The position numbers were made by a program, and so were the translations under genes. Below the pieces are notes generated by a model. It was not told the DNA's origin. It saw only the letters and a program-made list of their open reading frames with translations, and searched no databases. DNA of 64,000 nucleotides from Stanieria sp. NIES-3757 (lineage in GTDB: Bacteria; Cyanobacteriota; Cyanobacteriia; Cyanobacteriales; Xenococcaceae), in NCBI GenBank assembly GCA_002355455.1, contig AP017375.1, forward strand, positions 3,224,001 through 3,288,000, given 5' to 3'. This document shows positions 1-8,852 of this stretch, one piece after another. Position 1 is the first letter of the stretch, and each line of letters starts with the position of its first letter.

Positions 1-3000
1 ATTTCTGAGAGATGGAGTTAAGTTATCTCGTTCTTGGTTGAGAAAGATTTTACGTAATTCTCGTGCTTCTCAACAGATTATTATTTTAGATTGTCCTGGG
101 GCGAGTTCCATTGCAGAATGGGTAGAGGATTTAAGATTGGAATCGGATCGCGGACAGTGTTTGATTGCTGCTGCTTCTAATCTATCTAATTCGCAACAAT
201 TTACCCAAGCTTTATTAGAAACTCTGGAAAAGGCGGATCGACAATCAGGGTTTCCTGTAGCTGCTTGGATTACTCAATTACAAATTCAATTAGCTGGTAC
301 AGAAGTAATTCCCCAGATTTGGTTATCGGGAACTAGAGGTGTAATTGAGGTTTTACCAGGGAAAACTAATAATGGTAATAAAGATGATTCGGGAGTATAT
401 GACCTGGGTATTTGCCCTTATATGGGCTTAAAAGCTTTTACTGAAGAAAATGCCCAATATTTCTATGGTAGAGATGCCTTAACCCAAAAATTACTGCTTC
501 AAGTTAATCATAGCTCGACCATTACTGTGGTTGGGGCTTCTGGTTCGGGGAAATCTTCGGTAGTTCAAGCAGGATTAATTTCTCAACTGCGTCAAGGAAA
601 ACAAGTACCAGGTAGTGAACAATGGTGGATTGGTTGTTTACGTCCAGGACAAAAACCCATTCAAACTTTAGCACGGACTTTGGTTGATGGTGGTACAGAA
701 AAAGAAAAAGCCCAACAACAATTACAAATCGAAGGTTTACTTTATCAAGGTGTAGAAGGTTTTGTGCAATGGTTACGGATTCGTACCGAACCAGTTGTGA
801 TGCTAGTCATCGATCAATTTGAAGAAATCTTTACCCTGGCAGGAGTTACCGATCGCATTAACTTTTTAAAATTAATTTTAGGAGCGATTAAATTTGCGAG
901 CGATCGCTTTAAATTGATTTTAACAGTTCGGGCGGATTTTGTGGCTACTTGTTTAGAAATTCCCGAATTGGCACAAATGCTTCAGCAATCTAGTGTTTTA
1001 GTTCCTCCCTATTTAACCGAAGATGATTATCGAAGTTCGATAATTAAACCTGCTGAACAGGTAGGGTTAAAAATTGAATCGGGATTAGTAGAATTATTAT
1101 TACAAGATTTAGATCGTTCTGCTGGCGACTTACCTTTATTACAATTCGTTCTTCAACAATTATGGGAAAATCGTCAGGCGGGAAAATTAACCCTATCCGC
1201 CTATCAACAACTGGGTGGCATGAAGGGTGCGTTAGAAAAACAGGCGCAAGAAGTCTACGAAAATCTCGATCCTGAAGCCCAAGCTTGTGCTAGATGGATT
1301 TTCCTTAATTTAACTCAATTAGGAGAAGGAACAGAAGATACTCGCCGTCGCATTAGTAAATCAGATCTAACTGTAGCTAAATATCCTGCACCTTTAGTAG
1401 CTAGAACTTTACAAGCTTTGATGGCTGCTAAATTAATTGTAGTTAATCTCGACCAAGGAATTCACTCAGGATCGGGGCAAAGTCGTAGTGGTGATACTCC
1501 TGCCAATGATGATGAACTCTTGTTAGAAGCTATGAAACAAGAAGCTACTATCGAAGTAGTTCACGAAATTTTGATTCGTCATTGGTCAACTTTACGTTGG
1601 TGGTTAGAGGAAAACCGAGCCAGATTAAGAGCGCAAAGGCAAATCGAACAAGCAGCCCTACTTTGGAGTCAAAAAGGTAAATCTCCTGACTTTTTGCTCA
1701 GAGGAGTTAGATTAGGAGAAGCGGAAGAAATTTATATTAAATACACCGATGAATTAACTGAAGTTGCCAGAGAATTTATTGAAGCAGGTATTGATGCTAG
1801 AGAAGCTGAACAAAGAGAAGCGAAAAGAAGGTTACGACGCGCCCAACTTACCGCAGCTACTTTAGGAGTTTTGGGTTTAGCAGCTACTGCTTTCGGTGGT
1901 TTAGCTTATCGTCAAAAAGTTTTGGCAGAAATTGAAAATATTAATACTCTCACTAGTTCGGCAGAAGCTTTATTATTATCTAATCAACAATTAGAATCAA
2001 TTCTGACTAGCATTAAGGCAGGAAAAGAATTTAATAAAATTGGCAATTGGGGTCAAACTTTTATTGGTAGAGATAATTGGGAAACGACTAAAGTAAAAAC
2101 AGTTAGCACTTTACAACAAGCTTTAGATAATACTCAAGAATTGAATCGTTTACAAGGTCATAGTCAAACAGTTAACACTGTAAGTTATAGCCCTGATGGT
2201 AAACTGATTGCTACTGCTAGTGATGACAAGACTATTAAAATTTGGCATGAAAATGGTGAATTAATTGCAACTTTAACAGGACATCAAGATCGAGTTACTA
2301 ATTTAGCTTTTAGCAACGGAAAGATTAATCTTTCTGATTTAAATCAAGAAGAAACAACTTTTTTAGTTAGTGATGAAAACTTATCACAAAATAATTACGT
2401 CTTGGCTTCAGCTAGTGCAGATGGAACTGTCAGATTATGGCGTATTCACAACAATCAAGTTCAACCTTTAAAAACTTTAACAGGACATCAAGATTGGGTG
2501 ACTGATGTTGCTTTTAGTCCAGATAATCAAATCATAGCTTCTGCTAGTCGCGACAAAACAATTAAATTATGGCAATTAGATGGAATTTTAATTACTACTT
2601 TATCTGGTCATAATGGTTGGGTCAATACAATTGATTTTGCTTCAGATAATTTACTCGCTTCTGGTGGTGAAGATAATCAGATTAAACTATGGGAAATAAA
2701 CAATCAAAACAGTAAAGAAATTCGGACGATTACAGGAAATCAAGACCGAGTTACTCAAGTAAAATTTAGTGCCGACGGTGATGAGGTAATTTCTGCTAGT
2801 GGCGATGGTGAAGTTAAACTTTGGCAAGTCAAAGATGGTCAAGTAATTAATTCTTTTCCTCATCAAGAACAGGTTAATAGTCTTGCTTTTACTCCCGATA
2901 ATCAATTAATTGCTACTGCTACTGCTGATGGCAGAATTAAGATTTGGCATAAAGATGGTCTTCTTCAACAAGTTTTAGTGGGGCATGGAGGAGAAATCAC

Positions 3001-4090
3001 AAATATTAAGTTTAATCCTCAAGAAGTAAATGAAGCAAACAATCAAACTAATTCTTATTTATTAGCATCAGCTAGTGTAGATAAAACAGTCAAAATTTGG
3101 CAAGTGAATAATTTAGGTTCACCAGAAGCAGGAGGAATTTATAGCGTTGCTATTTCTCCTACCTCTCCAGAAATTTATGCTGCTGCCGGTTGGGATGGCA
3201 AAATACAATTGTGGCAAAAATATCCCGATCAAACCAAAGAATTACTTCGGACTTTACCAGGACATCAAACAACAATTTCTGATTTAAAATTTAGTCCTGA
3301 AGGTAAAGTTTTAGCTTCGGCAAGTTGGGATAAAACTATCAAATTGTGGCAAATAGCAGATGGAAGTTTAATGACTACTTTAAAAGCTCATCAAGACGGA
3401 GTAAATAGCATTGCGTTTAGTTCTAATGGTCAATTCTTAGTTTCAGGTAGTGAAGATCGAACGGTTAAAATTTGGCAACTGAATAATAATCAAGCTGAAC
3501 TATTAAAAACCCTCAAAGGACATCAAGATAGTGTTAAAAATGTAGCCATTAGTTCTGATAATAAATTAATTGCTTCTGGTAGTTACGATAAAACTATTAA
3601 AATTTGGAATGTAGAAGGTAAATTATTAAAAACGTTATCAGGGCATAATCTTGCTATCTCATCTTTAAAATTTAGTCCTGAAGGCAAAGTTTTAGCTTCT
3701 GGAAGTTGGGATAATACAATTCGTTTGTGGAACATTCAAGAACAAAATCCATCCTCACAAATTTTAAGCGGACATCAAGATGGTATTACAGGTCTTGACT
3801 TTATTGATCGCGACGATATCCTAGCTTCTAGTAGTGCTGATGGTACAATTAAACTTTGGGATTTAACTAATAATAATTTATTAAAAACTTTACAAGGACA
3901 TTCCTCACAAATTAATAGTTTAGCTATTAGTAATAACGGTCAAACATTGATTAGTGCTGACGAACAACAAGGTTTATTTTGGTGGGATTTAAACTTAGAT
4001 AATTTAGTTACTCAAGGATGCGATCGCGTTAATAATTATTTAGAATATAATCCTAATTTAACCAAGCGCGATCGTTTAATTTGTAATTGA
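1..4090 (+). CDS. Caspase-like / STAND NTPase / WD40-repeat protein, 5' end outside window
   Basis: The reading frame is open back to the first base, so the N-terminus lies upstream of the window. A possible TTG at 38 is used here only for residue numbering. Residues 1-108 end an alpha/beta domain in which an LDCPG motif (residue 18) resembles the Cys strand of caspase-like peptidases; the His would lie outside the window. An NTPase of the nSTAND type follows, with Walker A GASGSGKSS near 166-174 and Walker B VVMLVIDQFEE near 253-263. Around residues 604-625 there is a hydrophobic, probably membrane-spanning helix. From about residue 704 there are fourteen WD40 units, most with a GH...D...IKLW pattern, enough for two seven-bladed propellers. 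Proteins of this build are predicted sensors or effectors in bacterial conflict and cell-death systems. The architecture is certain; the caspase assignment and function are inference. Confidence 0.85.
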   Translation, partial: FLRDGVKLSRSWLRKILRNSRASQQIIILDCPGASSIAEWVEDLRLESDRGQCLIAAASNLSNSQQFTQALLETLEKADRQSGFPVAAWITQLQIQLAGTEVIPQIWLSGTRGVIEVLPGKTNNGNKDDSGVYDLGICPYMGLKAFTEENAQYFYGRDALTQKLLLQVNHSSTITVVGASGSGKSSVVQAGLISQLRQGKQVPGSEQWWIGCLRPGQKPIQTLARTLVDGGTEKEKAQQQLQIEGLLYQGVEGFVQWLRIRTEPVVMLVIDQFEEIFTLAGVTDRINFLKLILGAIKFASDRFKLILTVRADFVATCLEIPELAQMLQQSSVLVPPYLTEDDYRSSIIKPAEQVGLKIESGLVELLLQDLDRSAGDLPLLQFVLQQLWENRQAGKLTLSAYQQLGGMKGALEKQAQEVYENLDPEAQACARWIFLNLTQLGEGTEDTRRRISKSDLTVAKYPAPLVARTLQALMAAKLIVVNLDQGIHSGSGQSRSGDTPANDDELLLEAMKQEATIEVVHEILIRHWSTLRWWLEENRARLRAQRQIEQAALLWSQKGKSPDFLLRGVRLGEAEEIYIKYTDELTEVAREFIEAGIDAREAEQREAKRRLRRAQLTAATLGVLGLAATAFGGLAYRQKVLAEIENINTLTSSAEALLLSNQQLESILTSIKAGKEFNKIGNWGQTFIGRDNWETTKVKTVSTLQQALDNTQELNRLQGHSQTVNTVSYSPDGKLIATASDDKTIKIWHENGELIATLTGHQDRVTNLAFSNGKINLSDLNQEETTFLVSDENLSQNNYVLASASADGTVRLWRIHNNQVQPLKTLTGHQDWVTDVAFSPDNQIIASASRDKTIKLWQLDGILITTLSGHNGWVNTIDFASDNLLASGGEDNQIKLWEINNQNSKEIRTITGNQDRVTQVKFSADGDEVISASGDGEVKLWQVKDGQVINSFPHQEQVNSLAFTPDNQLIATATADGRIKIWHKDGLLQQVLVGHGGEITNIKFNPQEVNEANNQTNSYLLASASVDKTVKIWQVNNLGSPEAGGIYSVAISPTSPEIYAAAGWDGKIQLWQKYPDQTKELLRTLPGHQTTISDLKFSPEGKVLASASWDKTIKLWQIADGSLMTTLKAHQDGVNSIAFSSNGQFLVSGSEDRTVKIWQLNNNQAELLKTLKGHQDSVKNVAISSDNKLIASGSYDKTIKIWNVEGKLLKTLSGHNLAISSLKFSPEGKVLASGSWDNTIRLWNIQEQNPSSQILSGHQDGITGLDFIDRDDILASSSADGTIKLWDLTNNNLLKTLQGHSSQINSLAISNNGQTLISADEQQGLFWWDLNLDNLVTQGCDRVNNYLEYNPNLTKRDRLICN

Positions 4091-4138
4091 ACCTAACCTA
4101 AAATAGTTATTAAAAATATTAATTGAAGCAAAATATTA

Positions 4139-4726
4139 ATGGAGACAATTTCTATTCCCAAAGGATTTCGTGTTACTCCAGAACAGTTTGAGCAATTAGC
4201 ATCCGCCGAACAACTAGCGCGATTGGAGTTAACTAAAACTGGAGAATTAATTATCATGAGTCCCACTGGTGGAGAGGCTGGAGAAAAAAACTTTAATCTT
4301 TATATAGATCTAGGTATCTGGAATCGTCAAACAAAGTTAGGAAAAGCCTTTGATTCTTCTACAGTGTTTGTTTTGCCCAATGGAGCAAGAAGAAGTCCTG
4401 ATGTTAGTTGGATTCAATTAAAACGTTGGGATACTCTAACCCCAACACAAAAAAAAGGATTTCCTCCCATAGCTCCTAATTTTGTGATTGAATTAGTCAG
4501 TCCTAGTGACCTTAAAAATCAGCGATACGAAGACCTACAAGCAAAGATGCAAGAATATTTGGACAATGGAGTCCAGCTTGGTTGGTTAATCGAACCCGAA
4601 GCTAAAACAGTAGAAATATATCGTTCCCCAAGTTCAGTAGAAATTTTGAATCATCCTCAAACCTTATCAGGAGAAAATATTTTACCTGGGTTTAGTTTAG
4701 ATTTGACCGAAATTTTCAGCAATTAA
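4139..4726 (+). CDS. Uma2 family (DUF820) putative endonuclease
   Basis: This 195-residue protein has the typical Uma2/DUF820 layout. An N-terminal helical part (FRVTPEQFEQLA) is followed by the LIIMSPTGGEAG strand and a PD-(D/E)XK-like core. The core shows the Asp in RRSPDVSWI, the Glu in FVIELVSPSD and a final WLIEPEAKTVEIY strand. The family is greatly expanded in cyanobacteria and is structurally a restriction-endonuclease fold, but a cellular role is not established. It follows the WD40 gene by about 50 bases on the same strand. I see no clear Shine-Dalgarno sequence, and the next ATG upstream is out of frame. Family call is firm; substrate is unknown. Confidence 0.88.
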   Translation: METISIPKGFRVTPEQFEQLASAEQLARLELTKTGELIIMSPTGGEAGEKNFNLYIDLGIWNRQTKLGKAFDSSTVFVLPNGARRSPDVSWIQLKRWDTLTPTQKKGFPPIAPNFVIELVSPSDLKNQRYEDLQAKMQEYLDNGVQLGWLIEPEAKTVEIYRSPSSVEILNHPQTLSGENILPGFSLDLTEIFSN

Positions 4727-4738
4727 TTTAATTAAAAC

Positions 4739-4954
4739 TCAAACTTGTTGCAGTCTTCTATCGATCCATTGTTTTGCCTTTTTTATTGCTTCGAGCCGAC
4801 TAACTGCACTCGGCACAGCAACTGCGCAACCCCGATCATAATTTGCCCAGGCAGCATAAATCACCTGTCCGTCTAACTCCGTGCGGTCAATCTCTATTTT
4901 GAAGCCACGATAAGGAAAAGAAAGAATAATTTTAGGATAATGAGGATCGGTCAT
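4739..4954 (-). CDS. Small hypothetical protein, 71 aa
   Basis: I do not recognise a named family. The product is a small soluble alpha/beta protein: a strand-rich N-terminal half (KIILSFPYRGFKIEIDR), a central YAAWANYDRGCAVAV segment and a C-terminal amphipathic helix rich in Lys and Arg (EAIKKAKQWIDRR). There is no signal peptide or membrane segment. It is convergent with the Uma2 gene, with only about a dozen bases between the stops, and upstream of sodB on the same strand as sodB. The protein-like composition and lack of a competing frame support a real gene. Confidence 0.65.
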   Translation of the reverse strand: MTDPHYPKIILSFPYRGFKIEIDRTELDGQVIYAAWANYDRGCAVAVPSAVSRLEAIKKAKQWIDRRLQQV

Positions 4955-5029
4955 GATTTTGATAATTCCATGACTAGAAAGTCAACCAGGGAGGGTAAAA
5001 TTAATACCCCACCCTTAGTTAGTTTGTAT

Positions 5030-5629
5030 CTATGCAGCAGCCAAATTTTGAGCTACAAAATCCCAATTAATTAAATGAGCGACAAACTCATCAATATAAG
5101 ATGGTCGTTTGTTTTGGTAATCCAAATAATAAGCGTGTTCCCAAACATCCATAGTCAGTAGAGGAACTTGTCCACTAGTCAAAGGATTATCAGCATTTAA
5201 AGTTTTGGTAACCTTGAGCTTACCGCCATCTAAGACTAACCAAGCCCAACCACTACCAAACTGAGTTGCACCTGCATCTTTAAAAGCCTTGACAAATTCT
5301 TCAAAACCACCAAAATCAGCTTCAATCTTTTTAGCCAATTCTCCCGTCGGAGTACCTCCACCATTAGATTTCATACATTGCCAATAAAAAGTATGATTCC
5401 AGGCTTGAGCAGCGTTATTGAAAAGTCCTGTTTTACTAGAATCTCCTGCGATCGCTTGAATTACTTCTTCAATAGATTTATTGTCTAGTTCTGTTCCTTT
5501 GACTGCATCATTGTATTTACTAACGTAAGCAGCATGATGTTTATCATGATGGAATTCTAAAGTGTTTTTGGAAATATAAGGTTCTAAAGCTGTGTAGTCA
5601 TAGGGAAGAGATGGTAATTCGTATGCCAT
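5030..5629 (-). CDS. sodB: Fe superoxide dismutase
   Basis: The enzyme dismutes superoxide to hydrogen peroxide and oxygen in the cytoplasm. All four metal ligands are visible: His in LEFHHDKHH, His in AQAWNHTFYW, and Asp and His in MDVWEHAYYLDY. The Gln in NNAAQAWNH is the second-sphere glutamine typical of Fe rather than Mn enzymes. I start it at ATG 5629, giving 199 residues, the usual family length, because GAGAGGA lies nine bases upstream. An in-frame start six codons earlier would overlap that ribosome site. It is monocistronic by spacing. Identity is certain; Fe specificity is by motif. Confidence 0.96.
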   Translation of the reverse strand: MAYELPSLPYDYTALEPYISKNTLEFHHDKHHAAYVSKYNDAVKGTELDNKSIEEVIQAIAGDSSKTGLFNNAAQAWNHTFYWQCMKSNGGGTPTGELAKKIEADFGGFEEFVKAFKDAGATQFGSGWAWLVLDGGKLKVTKTLNADNPLTSGQVPLLTMDVWEHAYYLDYQNKRPSYIDEFVAHLINWDFVAQNLAAA

Positions 5630-5821
5630 GATTGTTCGTCCTCTCAAAATAACTTAGCTAATCGGGAAAGTAAGACTTGGAAATATATCTCTACTTGTAA
5701 GTAACTCCGTAGGGAATATTGACCAAGTTCAAACAAGCTCAATTCTGGCGAGATTTACTGAATTGCCTCGCAGTCAGATAGTATCGCAATCTGGCACAAC
5801 AAAAAATGCCAATCCTGGGGA

Positions 5822-5867
5822 GGGGGATTAGATACTTGTCTTAGTTACTGAATTAGAACTAACCCCC
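5822..5867 (-). terminator. Possible transcription terminator hairpin downstream of dienelactone hydrolase
   Basis: GGGGGATTAG and CTAACCCCC can pair with one bulged base across a 27-base loop, just after the stop of the leftward dienelactone hydrolase gene. The nearest T-run on that strand (TTTTTT) lies some 15 bases beyond the stem, so this is a weak terminator candidate. Confidence 0.3.
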
Positions 5868-5890
5868 AAGAAATTTAAGAGTCAACAATG

Positions 5891-6766
5891 TTATTGTAAA
5901 TTTTCTGCTAAAAAAGTGGTTGTTTCAGACCAAGCCTTCTGGGCAGCTTCTGGGACATAGCGATCGCCTGAAGGATTAGCAAAAGCGTGTCCTGCATTTT
6001 CATATATTTGAATATCTGCTTGCTTCCCTAATTCTTTTAAAGTCTTTTCAAACTCTCGCACTGTAGTCAAAGGAATACTTTCATCTTTTGCCCCAAAAAT
6101 ACCTAAAATAGGCATACTCAAAGTACTTAATTGCTCTCTAGTCGCTTCACCGATTTGACCTCCATAATAAATCACCGTCGCATCTAACTCTTCAGGAAAT
6201 AACAGTGCAGTTTGTAAAGACCAACTACCGCCCAAACACCAACCAATCGAACCTACTTTTGGTGCTTGTAGTTTTTCTGTCAGATAAGTGTAAGCTTGTT
6301 GTAAATTCTCTTGAGCGAGAGCAGGATTTTGACTTACTTTAGTCATCAATTCTTTGGCTTGCTCTGGTGATTGAGCAACTTGCCCGTTATACAAATCTAC
6401 CGCTAAAACCTGATATCCCTCTCCTGCTAATCGTCTAGTTACTGCTTCAATATTGTCGTTCAATCCCCACCATTCATGAATGGCAATCACACCAGGTAAA
6501 CCATCCATTGCATTTTGAGGACGAGCCAGATAACCAGTTACTTTTTGCCCATTAACTGTGGCATATTCAACTTGTTCAGTTATTACAGGAGTAGCTGGTT
6601 CAGTTTGAGCCAAAGCTGTCGGAATAGGACTGTCATTTTGATGCACTGCTGCTAAAGATAGTGCTTGATCACGACTGCTATTATACAGATTGATACCAAC
6701 CAGAAACACAAGCGACAATAATCCTGTAACCAGGAATTTCCAATTAAAAAAGCGAGAATTGATCAT
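5891..6766 (-). CDS. Dienelactone hydrolase family protein, secreted or membrane-anchored
   Basis: This alpha/beta hydrolase has 291 residues. An N-terminal hydrophobic stretch (WKFLVTGLLSLVFLVGIN) acts as a signal or anchor, followed by a low-complexity linker to residue 60. The nucleophile is the Cys in GWCLGG, the acid the Asp in GAKDESIP and the base the His in NAGHAFANP, giving the Cys-Asp-His triad of the family. The EWWGLN motif is the conserved Glu segment near the oxyanion hole. It probably hydrolyses a lactone or ester outside the cytoplasm; the substrate cannot be read. A second, leaderless homologue lies at 44.6-45.4 kb. Confidence 0.87.
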   Translation of the reverse strand: MINSRFFNWKFLVTGLLSLVFLVGINLYNSSRDQALSLAAVHQNDSPIPTALAQTEPATPVITEQVEYATVNGQKVTGYLARPQNAMDGLPGVIAIHEWWGLNDNIEAVTRRLAGEGYQVLAVDLYNGQVAQSPEQAKELMTKVSQNPALAQENLQQAYTYLTEKLQAPKVGSIGWCLGGSWSLQTALLFPEELDATVIYYGGQIGEATREQLSTLSMPILGIFGAKDESIPLTTVREFEKTLKELGKQADIQIYENAGHAFANPSGDRYVPEAAQKAWSETTTFLAENLQ

Positions 6767-6857
6767 AATTGCAAGTATAAATAACTCAAAAAGAATATCT
6801 AAACCGAACTGAGCGATTAGAGTTTTCCCTACTCATTCTAATTATTTTTGTTCGGGA

Positions 6858-6898
6858 GGACACGGGGCGCGAATTTAGTTCGCGCCTTTAAGATGTCC
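6858..6898. repeat. GC-rich imperfect palindrome upstream of hsp20
   Basis: GGCGCGAA and TTCGCGCC form a perfect eight-base stem around TTTAG, and GGACA/TGTCC adds an outer stem across a small internal loop. It is much richer in G+C than its surroundings. It lies between two divergent genes, about 150 bases before the heat-shock gene. No T-run follows, so it looks more like a dispersed palindromic repeat than a terminator. Confidence 0.55.
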
Positions 6899-7042
6899 GT
6901 GCAGAAAACCCTACTAGATAAGGGAAAACAACCACACTTACAAATTCTTTTCTCTCTTAATAACATAAGAATTGAAGTTAAAAATAGTTGACTCAACAAA
7001 TCAATTAATCGAGTAAGTATCAATTTTTAAGGAGAAAGAGTT

Positions 7043-7486
7043 ATGGCAATTATCCGTTACAATCCTTGGCAAGAAATAAATTCTTTACAACGTCAACTAA
7101 ATCGCCTTTTTGATGAAAACTCGATGTTTGAGGTTGCTAATCTAGCTAAATTTCCTGCTGCTGAATTGACGGAAACTGAGGATGCTATCCATCTCAAACT
7201 TGAAGTTCCTGGTATGGAAGCTAAAGATTTAGACATTCAAGTAACAGTAGACCATGTTTCAATCAGTGGCGAACGTAAATCAGAAACTAAATCGGAAGCA
7301 AATGGTAAAACTCATTCTGAATTTCGTTACGGAAAATTCCAAAGAGTGATTCCTTTACCTGTACGAATTAAAAATACCAATGTTACCGCCGAGTACAAAG
7401 ATGGTATTCTCAATTTAACTTTGCCAAAAGCGGAAGAAGAAAAAAACAAAGTAGTCAAAGTAAATCTTGGTGACACTACTGTGTAA
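7043..7486 (+). CDS. hspA: Small heat-shock protein, Hsp20/alpha-crystallin family
   Basis: An ATP-independent holdase chaperone that binds unfolding proteins and, in cyanobacteria, also thylakoid membranes. The alpha-crystallin domain spans about residues 40-140 and begins PAAELTETEDAIHLKLEVPG. It includes the VSISGERK strand and the GILNLTLPKAE motif that ends the domain. The short N-terminal arm IIRYNPWQEINSLQRQLNRL is typical of the class A bacterial and cyanobacterial form. AAGGAG sits at a good distance before the ATG. The 147-residue length fits. The name hspA follows cyanobacterial usage. Confidence 0.93.
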   Translation: MAIIRYNPWQEINSLQRQLNRLFDENSMFEVANLAKFPAAELTETEDAIHLKLEVPGMEAKDLDIQVTVDHVSISGERKSETKSEANGKTHSEFRYGKFQRVIPLPVRIKNTNVTAEYKDGILNLTLPKAEEEKNKVVKVNLGDTTV

Positions 7487-7527
7487 TTTCTCCAAAAGCT
7501 AGTTAAATAATTTAGTTTTTTGAGGTG

Positions 7528-7565
7528 GTAGGGGTGATGTATAAATCGCCTCTACTTATTTTTAT
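7528..7565 (+). terminator. Hairpin terminator after hsp20, member of a GTAG...CTAC palindrome family
   Basis: GTAGGGGTGAT pairs with ATCGCCTCTAC around a six-base loop, with two G-T pairs, and is followed by TTATTTTTATTTTT. Position just after the heat-shock stop and the T-rich tail fit rho-independent termination. The arms resemble palindromes at 20059 and 58829, so it may be a dispersed repeat used as a terminator. Confidence 0.55.
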
Positions 7566-7586
7566 TTTTGCTCTAATATTCAATTA

Positions 7587-7616
7587 AATAAAAAACCGCC
7601 TCTAGATTTGGGCGGT
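7587..7616 (-). terminator. Rho-independent terminator of the DUF362 gene
   Basis: Read leftward, ACCGCC and GGCGGT form a GC-rich six-base stem, followed by TTTTTTATTT. It lies some 90 bases after the stop of the leftward DUF362 gene and is back to back with the hsp20 terminator. Confidence 0.7.
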
Positions 7617-7705
7617 CTGAATAAGCAATCGGAGGGTAATACTAGCTTAGGCTTTAATAAAGAAAGTTTTTGTAGCAAATTTGACTAAAAATCCTCTGGT
7701 ATGAC

Positions 7706-8665
7706 TCATTTTGAGGTATAAGTCTTGATTGGTTCTTTGATAAAGCGAATATAAAAATGTTTAAAAGTGGAACGAAGTACACGAGGTAAACCAAAATCAA
7801 TCGGCATCAGAGCGTCAGGTAACTTCCAATCGGCAATCTGTAAATCTCTGGGATGTTGATGAGGAAATTCTATCTTAGCTAAATCTGAACAACATCCTAA
7901 CTTTGATTGAGCCACAATTGTCGGAACTAATTCAGGATTAACATTAAGAATTTCTGCGATCGCTATATCTAAGGCAAATACATCAGCCGATGCACCTAAA
8001 ACACCTAATTGACGAGGTTCTCCACCACTAGGGCCATTTCCTTCATGACCGATAATCCCATCAACAATGGTTAAATTTGGTGCGATCGCTTTGGCTGTTT
8101 CTACTAGCATCTCACCAAAACGGTGGGCATCTTTTCCTGCTTCCATGTGCCACCATGCTTTCATTTTACCTGGCACACAACCGAATAGGTTTTTTACTCC
8201 CATAGTTAAAGTTAGTTGCAGATGGGATTTGATTTTAGGTAGATTGATCACTACATCTGCATCCATAGCTTCTTTTGATAATCGCAAATGATCGAAATCG
8301 TTACTTTCGATTGGATAACGATGACCGTGAAATTCCACAATCGGCAAATTTAATTCTTCAACAAGAGGTAGATAACCATTCGCTTTAGCAACTCCTTTCG
8401 CACTACCAAAAGCGGGACTATCCCCTAAAAAAGGTTTACCACCAGCTTCTTGTACTAATTGAGCAACACAATAAACTATTTCAGGACGAGTAATACATTC
8501 CTTAGTCGGACGACTACCTGTTAATAAATTGGGCTTTAATAAAACGCGATCGCCTTCCTGAACAAAAGCGTTAATTCCTCCTAAAGGTTCGAGTAGAGAT
8601 TGGAGCTGATTGCGTAATTCTTTTAACTCGTAGGATTGAGCGCGGATCAAACTGACAGTATACAT
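7706..8665 (-). CDS. DUF362 domain protein
   Basis: A 319-residue soluble protein of the DUF362 family. The family core is clear: DRVLLKPNLL near residue 40, then GGKPFLGDSPAFG, VINLPKIKSH, LTMGVKNLFGCVPG and GGEPRQLGVLGAS. Some family members carry a ferredoxin domain; this one has none, and its C-terminus is basic. The biochemical role is not settled, though some relatives are annotated as iron-sulfur or uroporphyrin-III C-methyltransferase-associated proteins. It is transcribed alone, divergent from the sulfate-binding gene. A 20-base direct repeat lies immediately before the ATG. Confidence 0.85.
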   Translation of the reverse strand: MYTVSLIRAQSYELKELRNQLQSLLEPLGGINAFVQEGDRVLLKPNLLTGSRPTKECITRPEIVYCVAQLVQEAGGKPFLGDSPAFGSAKGVAKANGYLPLVEELNLPIVEFHGHRYPIESNDFDHLRLSKEAMDADVVINLPKIKSHLQLTLTMGVKNLFGCVPGKMKAWWHMEAGKDAHRFGEMLVETAKAIAPNLTIVDGIIGHEGNGPSGGEPRQLGVLGASADVFALDIAIAEILNVNPELVPTIVAQSKLGCCSDLAKIEFPHQHPRDLQIADWKLPDALMPIDFGLPRVLRSTFKHFYIRFIKEPIKTYTSK

Positions 8666-8667
8666 TA

Positions 8668-8706
8668 GGACTTATCAATTAATAACGGAACTTATCAATT
8701 AATAAC
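8668..8706. repeat. Tandem ~20-bp direct repeat in the DUF362 leader
   Basis: ACTTATCAATTAATAAC occurs twice in tandem with a 20-base period, differing only at the junction base. The repeat begins three bases upstream of the DUF362 start codon, so it would lie in that gene's untranslated leader. No ribosome site is obvious in either unit. Confidence 0.8.
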
Positions 8707-8852
8707 CCAAGTTGCTAGTTATTGAGATAGAAGTTGTTTTGTAATGAAGTTTAAATCTTTTGTTAATTCAAAAAAAACAAAATAAATTTGAAATTGTGTT
8801 TGAATTTAATTATAATTCATCTCAACAATATATTTAGCAAATAATAAAAGTA

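Noticed and set aside
6838-7023. Leftward 61-codon frame before hsp20
   Set aside because: It spans the GC-rich palindrome and the hsp20 promoter and has no protein-like pattern.
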